Shown here: piece after piece, positions 56,660 through 64,000 of the stretch | Position numbering within the stretch: the first letter of the stretch is position 1 | How the letters are laid out: every line of letters starts with the position of its first letter | Source: Streptomyces aculeolatus | GTDB taxonomy: Bacteria; Actinomycetota; Actinomycetes; Streptomycetales; Streptomycetaceae | Assembly (NCBI RefSeq): GCF_020400605.1 | Contig: NZ_JAINRD010000008.1 | Coordinates: 62,001 to 126,000 of the forward strand | DNA: 64,000 nt | Direction of reading: 5' to 3' | The notes under the pieces: model-generated | What the model was told of the DNA's origin: nothing | Databases searched by the model: none | The model's input: only the letters and a program-made list of their open reading frames with translations | Program-made: the position numbers and the translations under genes

Positions 56660-57009
56660 CAGTGGTCCTCTTTCAGGTTGCGATTGCGGTGGTGCGGGTT
56701 CCGGTCGGCCGGGCGGCGCCGCGCGGCCTTGCGTTCGAGCTGTGCCTTGGCGCGCTGCCCCGGGAGTTCCGCGGGGCGGCTGCGGGGGCTGAGTCCGAGG
56801 GCGTCGTTGAGCTGGTCCTCGCGCTCGGCCATCGCGGCGCGTACGTCCTGGGCGAAGAGCAGGGCGCGGCGGCCGGTGTCGACGGCGCGGTTGGCGGCCG
56901 TGGCGGCGATGCCCTCCGGGGAGACGCGGCGCATCGCGCGCTGTGCCTTCACGGTGGCCCAGACGCCGGTGGCCGCACCGGTCGTGAACCAGAAGGTCCG
57001 ACGGAACAT
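56659..57009 (-). CDS. Small conserved membrane-associated protein (DUF6167-like)
   Basis: Encodes 116 residues. A short hydrophobic start (FRRTFWFTTGAATGVWATVK) is followed by AMRRVSPEGIAATAANRAV, an amphipathic helix region and a very basic, Arg/His-rich tail. It always seems to sit before alaS in Streptomyces as far as I recall; function unknown. It is coupled to alaS and follows the DUF948 gene by five bases. Confidence 0.75.
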   Translation of the reverse strand: MFRRTFWFTTGAATGVWATVKAQRAMRRVSPEGIAATAANRAVDTGRRALLFAQDVRAAMAEREDQLNDALGLSPRSRPAELPGQRAKAQLERKAARRRPADRNPHHRNRNLKEDH

Positions 57010-57014
57010 GCTGC

Positions 57015-57473
57015 TCAGCCCTTTCTGCGCCTGGCGGAAAAGCCCCGGCGGGCGGCGGGCACCCGCGCGGCGGACCCGCCCACCGGGCCGCCGACGATCA
57101 CCTCGCCGCCGTCGTCCCCGCCCGCGCCGCGGTTCCGGCCGAGCGCACGGCGCACCCCGTAACCGAACGCGGCCACCTTCACCAGGGGGCCGCCGAACGC
57201 GGTGGAGACGGTGGAGGACAGGGCCGAGGCGTTGGCCGTGACCTCCTGGACGTCGGAGGCGATGGCGTCGACCCGGGCGAGCTGCGTGTTCGCCGACCGG
57301 ACCGTGGCGCCGGCCTCCGCGAGGAGCGGCACGGCCTCCTCGGTGACGCGTGTGACCAACTCGCTTGCGGCGCGGAGCGTCCGGGCGAGCCGGAAGAGGG
57401 CCACGGCCAGGAAAGAGACCAGGATGGCCCAGAAGACGGCCACGAGGATGCCGGCCACCTCTCCACCGGACAC
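57015..57473 (-). CDS. DUF948 domain-containing protein
   Basis: Encodes 152 residues. An N-terminal membrane helix (GILVAVFWAILVSFLAVALF, about 8-27) is followed by a coiled region (ELVTRVTEEAVPLLAEAGAT, ASDVQEVTANASALSSTVST), the DUF948 pattern, and a basic tail. The role is unknown; the family is general-stress-like in Firmicutes. GTG at 57473 has AAGGAG ahead. It forms a unit with the next gene and alaS. Confidence 0.8.
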   Translation of the reverse strand: MSGGEVAGILVAVFWAILVSFLAVALFRLARTLRAASELVTRVTEEAVPLLAEAGATVRSANTQLARVDAIASDVQEVTANASALSSTVSTAFGGPLVKVAAFGYGVRRALGRNRGAGGDDGGEVIVGGPVGGSAARVPAARRGFSARRRKG

Positions 57474-57634
57474 GATGCACCGCTCCTTCAGGGCTGCTCG
57501 CCGGGCGAGTCGACGGGGTGTTGCGCTGCCAGGGCAGGCTCCGACCCTATCGCGCCGGACCGACAGCGCCGTACCGGATTAACCCCCGTGCACAGGGGAG
57601 TTGCGCGAGCGGATTGTACGTTGCGCATACTGCC

Positions 57635-57651
57635 GCGCACGTTCCGTGCGC
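57635..57651. terminator. rpsD terminator hairpin
   Basis: GCGCACG (57635-57641) and CGTGCGC (57645-57651) enclose TTC, 20 bases past the rpsD stop. It separates rpsD from the DUF948-alaS unit. Confidence 0.65.
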
Positions 57652-57670
57652 CCGCCGGGAGCGGAGGGCG

Positions 57671-58282
57671 TCAGCGCGCGTAGTACTCCACGACCAGCTG
57701 CTCGTCGCAGATGACGGGGATCTCGCGGCGGTTGGGCTCGCGGTCCAGCCGGAAGGCGAGCGCCGGCAGGTTGACCTCCAGGTAGCGGGGGGTCTCGCCG
57801 TCCGTGGCGTAGCCGCCCTCGCGCGCGACCTGGAACGGGTACTTCTCGCGGCTGCGCTCGCGGACCCGCACCACGTCGTCGGGGCGGACGCGGAAGGACG
57901 GCTTGTCGACCTTGCGGCCGTTGACCTCGATGTGGCCGTGCACGACCATCTGCCGGGACTGGTAGACGGTCCTGGCCAGGCCCGCGCGCAGCACCAGCGC
58001 GTCCAGCCGGCGCTCCAGCTCGACGATCAGCGCCTCACCGGTCTTGGCCTGCACCTTGCTGGCCCGCTCGTACGCCCGGACGAGCTGGCGCTCGCTGATG
58101 TCGTACTGCGCGCGCAGCCGCTGCTTCTCGAGCAGCCGCACCTTGTAGTCGCTGGTCTGCTTGCGGCCGCGGCCGTGCATGCCGGGCGGGTACGGGCGGG
58201 CCTCGAAGTACTTGGCGGCCTTCGGGGTGAGCGGGATGCCGAGGGCCCGCGACTTGCGGACCTTGGGGCGCGGCTGGTTCAC
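57671..58282 (-). CDS. rpsD: 30S ribosomal protein S4
   Basis: Encodes 203 residues. It starts NQPRPKVRKSRALGIPLTPK, has the S4 RNA-binding domain (RRLDALVLRAGLARTVYQSR, VHGHIEVNGRKVDKPSFRV) and ends EQLVVEYYAR. It lacks the N-terminal zinc cysteines of some S4 proteins. GTG at 58282 has GGAGGA ahead. It is a single-gene unit away from the main ribosomal operons, with an iron-box-like palindrome just upstream. Confidence 0.96.
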   Translation of the reverse strand: MNQPRPKVRKSRALGIPLTPKAAKYFEARPYPPGMHGRGRKQTSDYKVRLLEKQRLRAQYDISERQLVRAYERASKVQAKTGEALIVELERRLDALVLRAGLARTVYQSRQMVVHGHIEVNGRKVDKPSFRVRPDDVVRVRERSREKYPFQVAREGGYATDGETPRYLEVNLPALAFRLDREPNRREIPVICDEQLVVEYYAR

Positions 58283-58306
58283 GTGGTTCCGTCCTCCTCG
58301 GAAAAG

Positions 58307-58326
58307 TTAGGCAAGGCTTACCTTAA
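58307..58326. promoter_or_regulatory. DmdR/IdeR-type iron box upstream of rpsD
   Basis: TTAGGCAAGGCTTACCTTAA closely matches the DtxR/IdeR/DmdR consensus TTAGGTTAGGCTAACCTAA (15 of 19 positions, conserved core GGCTnACCT). It lies 25-44 bases upstream of the rpsD start, where it would overlap the promoter. A 7-bp hairpin (GTCGCGC, 58333-58339; GCGCGAC, 58344-58350) flanks it. Regulation by iron is inferred. Confidence 0.65.
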
Positions 58327-58445
58327 ACGATAGTCGCGCCCTCGCGCGACGACCCTGGGAAACGCGGCTGCGATTCCGGGCATTCCCGGCGACCGGCCAG
58401 GGTGATCCGTATCACGGACAGGCCGGGCCGCCGGTGCTCCGCACG

Positions 58446-59831
58446 TCAGTCGCGCGCGTCGCCCCGGCCCGGGCCGTCCTGCCCCCGCCCCGCCAGCCGC
58501 TCGCGCACCCGCTCGACCACCTCGGCGTACCGCGCCTCCGCGCCGTACCTCGTCGGCTCGTAGTACCGGCGGCCGGCGAGGGCGTCCGGGGCGTACTGCT
58601 GGGCGGCGATGGCGCCGGGGACGTCGTGCGGATACACGTACCCCTGCGCGTGCCCCAGCTTCTCCGCGCCCTTGTAGTGCCCGTCCCGCAGGTGCGCCGG
58701 CACCGGTCCCGCCTTCCCGGCCCGTACGTCGTCCATCGCGGCGCCGATGGCCTTCGTCACCGCATTGGACTTCGGGGCCAGCGCGAGCGCCACCGTGGCG
58801 TGCGCCAGGGTCAGCGCCGCCTCCGGGAAGCCGATCATGGCCACCGCCTGGGCCGCCGCGACGGCCGTCTGCAGCGCGGTGGAGTCGGCGAGGCCGATGT
58901 CCTCGCTGGCGGAGATCATCAGCCGCCGGGCGATGAACCGCGGGTCCTCGCCCGCTTCGATCATGCGCGCCAGATAGTGCAGCGCCGCGTCGACGTCCGA
59001 GCCGCGCACGGACTTGATGAGCGCGCTGGCCACGTCGTAGTGCTGGTCGCCGTCCCGGTCGTACGCCACGGCGGCGCGGTCCACCGCCGCCTCCAGCGTC
59101 GGCAGCGACACCTCCGCCTCGCCCTGCGCCAGCGCCGCCCCGGCCGCCGCCTCCAGCGCCGTCAGCGCCCGGCGCGCGTCGCCGCCGGCGATGCGCAGCA
59201 GGTGCTCCTCGGTCTCCTCCGGCAGCGTCACCGCGCCGCCGAGGCCGCGCTCGGCGGCGACCGCCCGGTGCAGCAGCCCGCGGACGTCGTCGTCGGTCAG
59301 GGGCTCCAGCGTGAGCAGCAGCGAGCGGGAGAGCAGCGGGGAGATCACCGAGAAGTACGGATTCTCCGTGGTGGCCGCGATGAGCGTCACCCAGCGGTTC
59401 TCCACCGCGGGCAGCAGCGAGTCCTGCTGGGCCTTGCTGAAGCGGTGGATCTCGTCGAGGAACAGGACGGTCTCCTTGCCGTACCCCCCGGCGGCGCGGC
59501 GGGCGCCCTCGATGACCGCGCGGACCTCCTTGACGCCCGCCGTGATCGCGGACAGCTCCACGAAGCGCTTCTGGGTGGCCTGGCTGACCACGTACGCCAG
59601 GGTGGTCTTGCCGGTGCCGGGCGGGCCCCACAGCAGCACGGACGCCGGGCCCGCAGGCCCTCCGGCGCCCTCGCCCACGAGGCGGCGCAGCGGCGCGCCG
59701 GGCTTCAGCAGGTGCTGCTGCCCCACGACCTCGTCGAGGCTGCGCGGGCGCATCCGGACTGCCAGCGGGGAGCTGCCGGGATCCTTCTCCTGGCGCTCCT
59801 CTGCGGCGGCGGTGAACAGGTCGGGCTCCAC
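58446..59831 (-). CDS. rarA: Replication-associated recombination protein A
   Basis: Encodes 461 residues of a clamp-loader-like AAA+ ATPase. It has SLDEVVGQQHLLKPGAPLRR, Walker A GPPGTGKTT, Walker B LFLDEIHRFSKAQQD, sensor ATTENPYFSV and the C-terminal GHYKGAEKLGHAQGYVYPHD. It acts at stalled forks (MgsA/WRNIP1 family). GTG at 59831. It follows the VKOR gene by 33 bases. Confidence 0.94.
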   Translation of the reverse strand: MEPDLFTAAAEERQEKDPGSSPLAVRMRPRSLDEVVGQQHLLKPGAPLRRLVGEGAGGPAGPASVLLWGPPGTGKTTLAYVVSQATQKRFVELSAITAGVKEVRAVIEGARRAAGGYGKETVLFLDEIHRFSKAQQDSLLPAVENRWVTLIAATTENPYFSVISPLLSRSLLLTLEPLTDDDVRGLLHRAVAAERGLGGAVTLPEETEEHLLRIAGGDARRALTALEAAAGAALAQGEAEVSLPTLEAAVDRAAVAYDRDGDQHYDVASALIKSVRGSDVDAALHYLARMIEAGEDPRFIARRLMISASEDIGLADSTALQTAVAAAQAVAMIGFPEAALTLAHATVALALAPKSNAVTKAIGAAMDDVRAGKAGPVPAHLRDGHYKGAEKLGHAQGYVYPHDVPGAIAAQQYAPDALAGRRYYEPTRYGAEARYAEVVERVRERLAGRGQDGPGRGDARD

Positions 59832-59864
59832 ACCGGCGAGCCTATGCCACGGGACCGACAGCGC

Positions 59865-60506
59865 TCAGAGGAGCGTCTTCCAGTAGGACCACCAGCGGAT
59901 GCCGATCAGGATGAGCAGGATCCCGTACCAGAGGACGGGCACCACCCAGTTGAACTCCAGCACCGTCTCGCGCACCCGCGCCGAGGCCGGGAAGACGCCG
60001 GTCTTGACGTTGTGCACGGTGGTGTACCAGAAGATCAGGATCGTCACCGCCCAGACCAGCGAGCACCACAGGCAGAGCGAGCCGATCTTGTACAGCGACG
60101 AGTACTGGAGGAAGGTGACGAAGCCCACCCCGAAGAGGGAGCCCGCCCACAGCCCGGTCCACCACCAGCGGCGGTGCCCCGCGCCGGCCAGCAGGCCGGC
60201 GCCGATCACGACGAGCATCGGGAAGGCGATCCAGCCGACGAACGGGTTCGGGAACCCGAACACCGACGCCTGCCAGCTCTTCATGATGTTGTTGCAGGAC
60301 AGGACGGGGTTCAGGCTGCAGGCCGAGACGTAGTTCGGGTCCTCCAGCAGCTTCATCTTGTCGTGCGTGATCACCGCGGACGCCACCACGCCCAGCACCC
60401 CGCCGATCACCAGCAGCCAGGCGAACGGTCGGCTCGACCCGATCAGTCCGGACTCGGGCGGGTCCTCGTGCTGGGACGGGGCCGTTCTCGTTGCGGTCGT
60501 GGTCAT
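59865..60506 (-). CDS. Vitamin K epoxide reductase family membrane protein
   Basis: Encodes 213 residues with about five membrane helices. Redox cysteines are in ACSLNPVLSCNNIMKSW and in the CxxC motif LCLWCSLVW. No thioredoxin domain is fused, so a separate DsbA-like partner is expected. The likely role is re-oxidising disulfide-forming proteins using quinone. ATG at 60506. Confidence 0.88.
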   Translation of the reverse strand: MTTTATRTAPSQHEDPPESGLIGSSRPFAWLLVIGGVLGVVASAVITHDKMKLLEDPNYVSACSLNPVLSCNNIMKSWQASVFGFPNPFVGWIAFPMLVVIGAGLLAGAGHRRWWWTGLWAGSLFGVGFVTFLQYSSLYKIGSLCLWCSLVWAVTILIFWYTTVHNVKTGVFPASARVRETVLEFNWVVPVLWYGILLILIGIRWWSYWKTLL

Positions 60507-60571
60507 CTCGCTGCTTCCGTGTGGGCTCGGGTCGGTGGCGGCACCTCATTGTGCCGCAACGCAGGGCGATC

Positions 60572-60604
60572 GGGCACCGGTGCACCGGTGGTCAGCCGGT
60601 GCCC
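60572..60604. terminator. hisS terminator candidate
   Basis: GGGCACCGG (60572-60580) pairs with CCGGTGCCC (60596-60604) in the 186-base gap between hisS and the VKOR gene. It lies about 90 bases past the hisS stop, so it could also be a leader hairpin of the VKOR gene. Confidence 0.4.
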
Positions 60605-60692
60605 CGCCGGCCATCCACCGGCAGGGGTCAACGATGCCCGACTGCTCGTTCGACCGGCGTAAATCCACCCGTCAACGCGCCACCCGCAGGGG

Positions 60693-61964
60693 TCAGGCCA
60701 GCAGCTTCTGCAGCTCGCCGACGACCGCCCCGAGCGCCACGGCCCGCTGCTCGCCGCTGCCGAGGTCCTTCAGCTGCACCACGCCCTCGTCGAGGTCCCG
60801 CTCCCCCGCCACCAGCGCGTAGCGCGCGCCGGAGCGGTCGGCGGACTTCATCGCGTTCTTCAGGCCCTTGCCGCCGAACGCGAAGTCCGCCGCGACCCCG
60901 GCCCGGCGCAGCTCCGTGACCACGCCGAAGAGCGTCCTGCGGGCCTGCTCGCCGAGCGCCGCCGCGTACACGTCGGTGGTCGCGGGCAGGTCCAGCGCGA
61001 CGCCCTCGGCCTCCAGCGCCAGCACCGTGCGGTCCACGCCCAGGGCCCAGCCGACCGACGGCAGCGCGGGGCCGCCGATCATCTCCGACAGCCCGTCGTA
61101 GCGGCCGCCGCCGCCGATGGCGGACTGGGCGCCGAGGCCGTCGTGGACGAACTCGAAGGTGGTGCGCGTGTAGTAGTCGAGCCCGCGGACCAGCCGGGGG
61201 TCGTCCTCGTACGCGACGCCGGCCGCGGTCAGCAGCTCGCGGACCTGCTCGTGGTATGCCTTGCACGCCTCGCACAGGTGGTCGCGCATCAGCGGCGCCC
61301 CGTCGAGCTGCGCGCGGACCTCCGGGCGCTTGTCGTCGAGCACCCGCAGCGGGTTGATCTCGATCCGCTCGCGGGTCGGCTCGTCGAGGTCGAGGCCGCG
61401 CAGGAAGTCCTGGAGCGCGGTGCGGTACGCGGGCCGGCACTCCTGGTCGCCCAGCGAGTTGAGCAGCAGCCGGAAGCCCGTCAGCCCCAGCGCGCGGTAG
61501 CCGTCGACGGCCAGGACGATCAGCTCGGCGTCGAGCGCGGGGTCCTCGGCACCGATGGCCTCGGCGCCGACCTGCGAGAAGTGCCGGTAGCGGCCCTTCT
61601 GCGGGCGCTCGTAGCGGTAGTACGAGCCCGAGTACCAGAGCTTGACCGGCAGGTTGCCCTGCTTGTGGAGGTTGCTCTCCAGCGCCGCGCGCAGCACGGA
61701 GGCGGTGCCCTCGGGGCGCAGCGCCAGCTCGTCGCCGCCCTTGGTGGTGAGGGTGTACATCTCCTTGGTCACGATGTCGGTGGACTCGCCGACGCCGCGG
61801 GCGAAGAGCCGTACGTCCTCGAAGCCGGGGGTCTCGACGTAGCCGTAGCCGGCGCGGCGTGCGGGCGCGGCGAACGCCTCGCGGACGGCGAGGTAGGCCG
61901 CGGAGCGCGGCGGGATCAGGTCGTAGGTGCCCTTGGGGGCCTTGAAGGCCGGTGCAGTGCTCAC
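60693..61964 (-). CDS. hisS: Histidine--tRNA ligase
   Basis: Encodes 423 residues from GTG at 61964, which gives the family start near FKAPKGTYDLIPP. A GTG at 61979 overlaps the upstream stop as GTGA and is also possible. Class II motifs are LALRPEGTASVLRA, YERPQKGRYRHFSQVGAE, and GRYDGLSEMIGG with VGWALGVDRTVLAL. Histidine motif A is RGLDYYTRTTFE. It charges tRNA-His. Confidence 0.95.
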   Translation of the reverse strand: MSTAPAFKAPKGTYDLIPPRSAAYLAVREAFAAPARRAGYGYVETPGFEDVRLFARGVGESTDIVTKEMYTLTTKGGDELALRPEGTASVLRAALESNLHKQGNLPVKLWYSGSYYRYERPQKGRYRHFSQVGAEAIGAEDPALDAELIVLAVDGYRALGLTGFRLLLNSLGDQECRPAYRTALQDFLRGLDLDEPTRERIEINPLRVLDDKRPEVRAQLDGAPLMRDHLCEACKAYHEQVRELLTAAGVAYEDDPRLVRGLDYYTRTTFEFVHDGLGAQSAIGGGGRYDGLSEMIGGPALPSVGWALGVDRTVLALEAEGVALDLPATTDVYAAALGEQARRTLFGVVTELRRAGVAADFAFGGKGLKNAMKSADRSGARYALVAGERDLDEGVVQLKDLGSGEQRAVALGAVVGELQKLLA

Positions 61965-61975
61965 GGAGAGTGTCG

Positions 61976-62695
61976 TCACATTCGTCGTTGGTGGCGGAGC
62001 GGCGCGGTCGGGCCGCCCGCCCGGCCCGCGGCCAGCTCCTGCAGGAAGGGGTTGCCGGCGCGCTCGCGGCCGATGGTCGTCTGGGGGCCGTGCCCGGGCA
62101 GCACCACGGTCGAGTCGTCGAGCGGCAGGCACACGCGGGCCAGCGACTGGAGGATCTCGGCGCTGTCGCCGCCGGGCAGGTCGGTGCGTCCGATGGAGCC
62201 GGCGAAGAGCAGGTCGCCCGAGAAGAGGACCTGCGGCACATCCTGCTGCTCGGGCAGCCGGAAGGTCACCGACCCCTTGGTATGGCCGGGCGCGTGCGCG
62301 ACGGTGAGGCTCAGTCCGGCCAGCTCCAGCTCGGCGCCGTCGGCCAGCTCGGCCACGTCGTCCGGCTCCCCCACGGTCAGCTCGCCCAGCAGCGGTGCCC
62401 CGATGGACATGCCGAGCGCCTTCTCCGGATCGGCGAGCATGTACCGGTCGGCGGGGTGGATCCAGGCGGGCACGTTGTGGGCGCCGCAGACCGGGATCAC
62501 CGAGGCGACGTGGTCCAGGTGCCCGTGGGTGAGCACGACCGCGACCGGCTTGAGCCGGTGCTTGGCGACGGCCTCGGCGACGCCGTCCGCGGCCTGGTGC
62601 CCGGGGTCGACGATCACGCACTCCTCCCCGGCGGCCGGGGCGAGGAGGTAACAGTTGGTACCCCATGCACCCGCGGGGAACCCGGCAATGAGCAC
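61976..62695 (-). CDS. MBL-fold hydrolase, glyoxalase II-like
   Basis: Encodes 239 residues. Metal-binding motifs are THGHLDHV, AHAPGHTKGS, LFSGDLLFAGSIGRTDL and PGHGPQTTIG, the pattern of hydroxyacylglutathione-hydrolase-like proteins. Actinomycetes lack glutathione, so the thioester substrate is uncertain. GTG at 62695 has GAAGGA ahead. It is upstream of hisS and probably on one transcript with it. Confidence 0.88.
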   Translation of the reverse strand: MLIAGFPAGAWGTNCYLLAPAAGEECVIVDPGHQAADGVAEAVAKHRLKPVAVVLTHGHLDHVASVIPVCGAHNVPAWIHPADRYMLADPEKALGMSIGAPLLGELTVGEPDDVAELADGAELELAGLSLTVAHAPGHTKGSVTFRLPEQQDVPQVLFSGDLLFAGSIGRTDLPGGDSAEILQSLARVCLPLDDSTVVLPGHGPQTTIGRERAGNPFLQELAAGRAGGPTAPLRHQRRM

Positions 62696-62710
62696 GATCG
62701 TCCTTCACCT

Positions 62711-62730
62711 GTCGGATGTCGTCGGATGTG
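62711..62730. repeat. Tandem 10-mer upstream of the MBL gene
   Basis: GTCGGATGTC and GTCGGATGTG lie head to tail, one DNA turn apart, 16-35 bases before the MBL start. They may be a regulator site or an mRNA-leader element. Confidence 0.6.
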
Positions 62731-62887
62731 TGCCGCCGCCGGGAGCCGCGCGGCCCGCGGCGGCCCCGGAATTGCGGCCGTTCCGAGACTACCGGCGCTC
62801 CTCATCCGGCAGCGAATCGATATACGGTACGGCAACGGAATTCCGGTCCACGAACGGTTGTGGCAGCGACTCGAGGGAGAAGACGCG

Positions 62888-63742
62888 GTGGTCAGCAAGG
62901 ACCAGCGGAGGCGGCAGCTCGCCCGGGACAAGTACGAGCGGCAGCAGCGCAGGCGCGCCGACCGCAGAAAGCACAACCGGAAGCTCGCGGCGGTCATCAC
63001 CGCCCCGCTCGTGGTGGTGATCACCGCCGTCGCGGTCGTGGCGGTCACCGGCTTCGGCTCCGACGACGACAAGAAGAAGGACGACGCCGCCGCGACGCCC
63101 AGCGCGAGCCCGGAGAAGGCGCACGACCCCTGCGGCAAGCCGGAGAAGGGCAAGCCGTCGGACAAGACGTGGAAGAAGGAGCCGGGGCTCGACATCGACG
63201 ACTCGGCGACGTACACGATGACGATGGAGACCACCTGTGGCGACATCGGCATCGAGATGGACGCGGGCAAGGCGCCGCACACGGTGAACAACATGCGCTT
63301 CCTCGCCGACGAGGGCTACTTCGACCACAGCCCGTGCCACCGGCTGACCGGCCAGGAGTCCGGCATCTTCGTCCTGCAGTGCGGCGACCCGGCCGGCACC
63401 GGCCAGGGCGGGCCCGGGTACACGATCCCGGATGAGAACCTCAAGGACAAGGCGGTCAAGGGCGGGACGTATCCCGCGGGCACCGTGGCGATGGCCAACA
63501 CCGGTCAGAAGGACTCCGGCGGCAGCCAGTTCTTCCTCGTCTACGAGGACAGCCCGCTGCCCCCCAACTACACGCCGTTCGGCCGGATCACCGACGAGGG
63601 CATGGCCACGGTCAAGACCATCGCCGAGGCCGGCGCGCAGCCGCAGGACCCGCAGACCGGCAACACCGCCCCGAACGCGACGGTGGTCATCAACAAGGCG
63701 ACCGTCACCGAGGGCACCAAGGAGCAGGAGACCGACCACTGA
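62888..63742 (+). CDS. Membrane-anchored cyclophilin-type peptidyl-prolyl isomerase
   Basis: Encodes 284 residues. A very basic N-terminus (QRRRQLARDKYERQQRRRADRR) precedes one membrane helix (about 40-58, VITAPLVVVITAVAVVAVTG), then a Lys/Asp/Pro linker and a cyclophilin domain (ETTCGDIGIEMD, DHSPCHRLT, FVLQCGDPAGTGQGGPGYTIPDE, FGRITDEGMA). The usual GDF core is GDP. It should fold proteins at the outer membrane face. GTG at 62888 has GGGAG ahead. Confidence 0.9.
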   Translation: MVSKDQRRRQLARDKYERQQRRRADRRKHNRKLAAVITAPLVVVITAVAVVAVTGFGSDDDKKKDDAAATPSASPEKAHDPCGKPEKGKPSDKTWKKEPGLDIDDSATYTMTMETTCGDIGIEMDAGKAPHTVNNMRFLADEGYFDHSPCHRLTGQESGIFVLQCGDPAGTGQGGPGYTIPDENLKDKAVKGGTYPAGTVAMANTGQKDSGGSQFFLVYEDSPLPPNYTPFGRITDEGMATVKTIAEAGAQPQDPQTGNTAPNATVVINKATVTEGTKEQETDH

Positions 63743-63972
63743 GCCACCGCCGGGGCCGCGTCGTTACGGGATTGGTCTCGCGCGGGATGCGGACAGCCGG
63801 CCCGCCGTTCGCCTATGTTGGCGTTGTGCAGGTGCGGGGGTGCCGGCGGCAGTCGCTTTCGCCCGCCGCCGGATCGGCCGGATCCGGTACCCCATCCCCT
63901 TTCCGGCCGCAGACAACTGTGGAAGACGCCGCCGGGCTGCCGGGCCCGCGGGGCGTCATGTGAGGAGGCGCT

Positions 63973-64000
63973 GTGAGCAGCGACCCATGGGGCCGGGTCG
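63973..64000 (+). CDS. Start of a DUF349-like protein gene (cut by window end)
   Basis: GTG at 63973 follows GGAGGCGCT; the nine codons seen read VSSDPWGRV. This is the start of the DUF349 protein that follows the cyclophilin gene in Streptomyces, as I recall it. The identity rests on synteny and nine residues only. Confidence 0.5.

Noticed and set aside
53639..57241. Long plus-strand frame opposite ruvX, alaS and the upstream genes
   Set aside because: Shadow of alaS and its neighbours; low-complexity translation and no ribosome site.

Overview
This window is high-GC DNA (about 73 percent by eye). GTG and TTG starts are frequent, genes overlap as ATGA or GTGA, and third codon positions are almost always G or C. 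A near-textbook bldD next to a pyrR-pyrB-pyrC-carA-carB-pyrD-pyrF operon, followed by mihF-gmk-rpoZ-coaBC-metK-priA, points to a Streptomyces chromosome, or a very close relative, in the conserved core. From memory, the gene order from fmt to the DUF349-type gene at the right edge matches the bldD region of S. coelicolor. No plasmid, phage, IS element, CRISPR array, rRNA or convincing tRNA was found.

Left part (1-16.4 kb), accessory. It starts with a shortened luciferase-like monooxygenase relic and a LysM-lytic transglycosylase gene preceded by a ydaO-type c-di-AMP riboswitch. Next is a sugar cluster: an FCD-type GntR regulator, an SDR dehydrogenase, a GH42 beta-galactosidase, a sugar-binding lipoprotein, two ABC permeases and D-galactonate dehydratase. 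It reads as uptake of beta-galactosides, hydrolysis to galactose, then oxidative (De Ley-Doudoroff) breakdown. The transporter ATPase and the last pathway steps must lie elsewhere. An MFS transporter, a membrane acyltransferase, a large ATPase-LuxR regulator and a SorC-type regulator follow.

Centre (16.5-41 kb), core. On the minus strand lie rpe, rsmB and fmt, then priA, metK, coaBC, rpoZ, gmk, mihF and the pyrimidine operon. A PyrR-binding RNA loop sits just before pyrR. Divergent from pyrR is bldD, with a perfect BldD box over its own promoter. A 22-bp-arm hairpin separates bldD from nusB-efp and a degenerate M24 peptidase.

Right part (41-64 kb). A P-loop ATPase gene and a tiny secreted protein gene precede two tandem Ser/Thr kinases with PQQ-type propeller sensor domains; these interrupt the core block. 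The shikimate operon mltG-aroE-aroC-aroK-aroB-aroQ follows, then ruvX, alaS, two small membrane-associated genes, rpsD with an iron-box-like palindrome, rarA, a VKOR-family gene, hisS, an MBL hydrolase, a membrane-anchored cyclophilin and the first codons of a DUF349-type gene.

The most unusual items are the kinase pair with its divergent secreted peptide, the iron box before rpsD, the M24 and PriA homologues lacking catalytic residues, and several perfect palindromes or tandem repeats in intergenic DNA.
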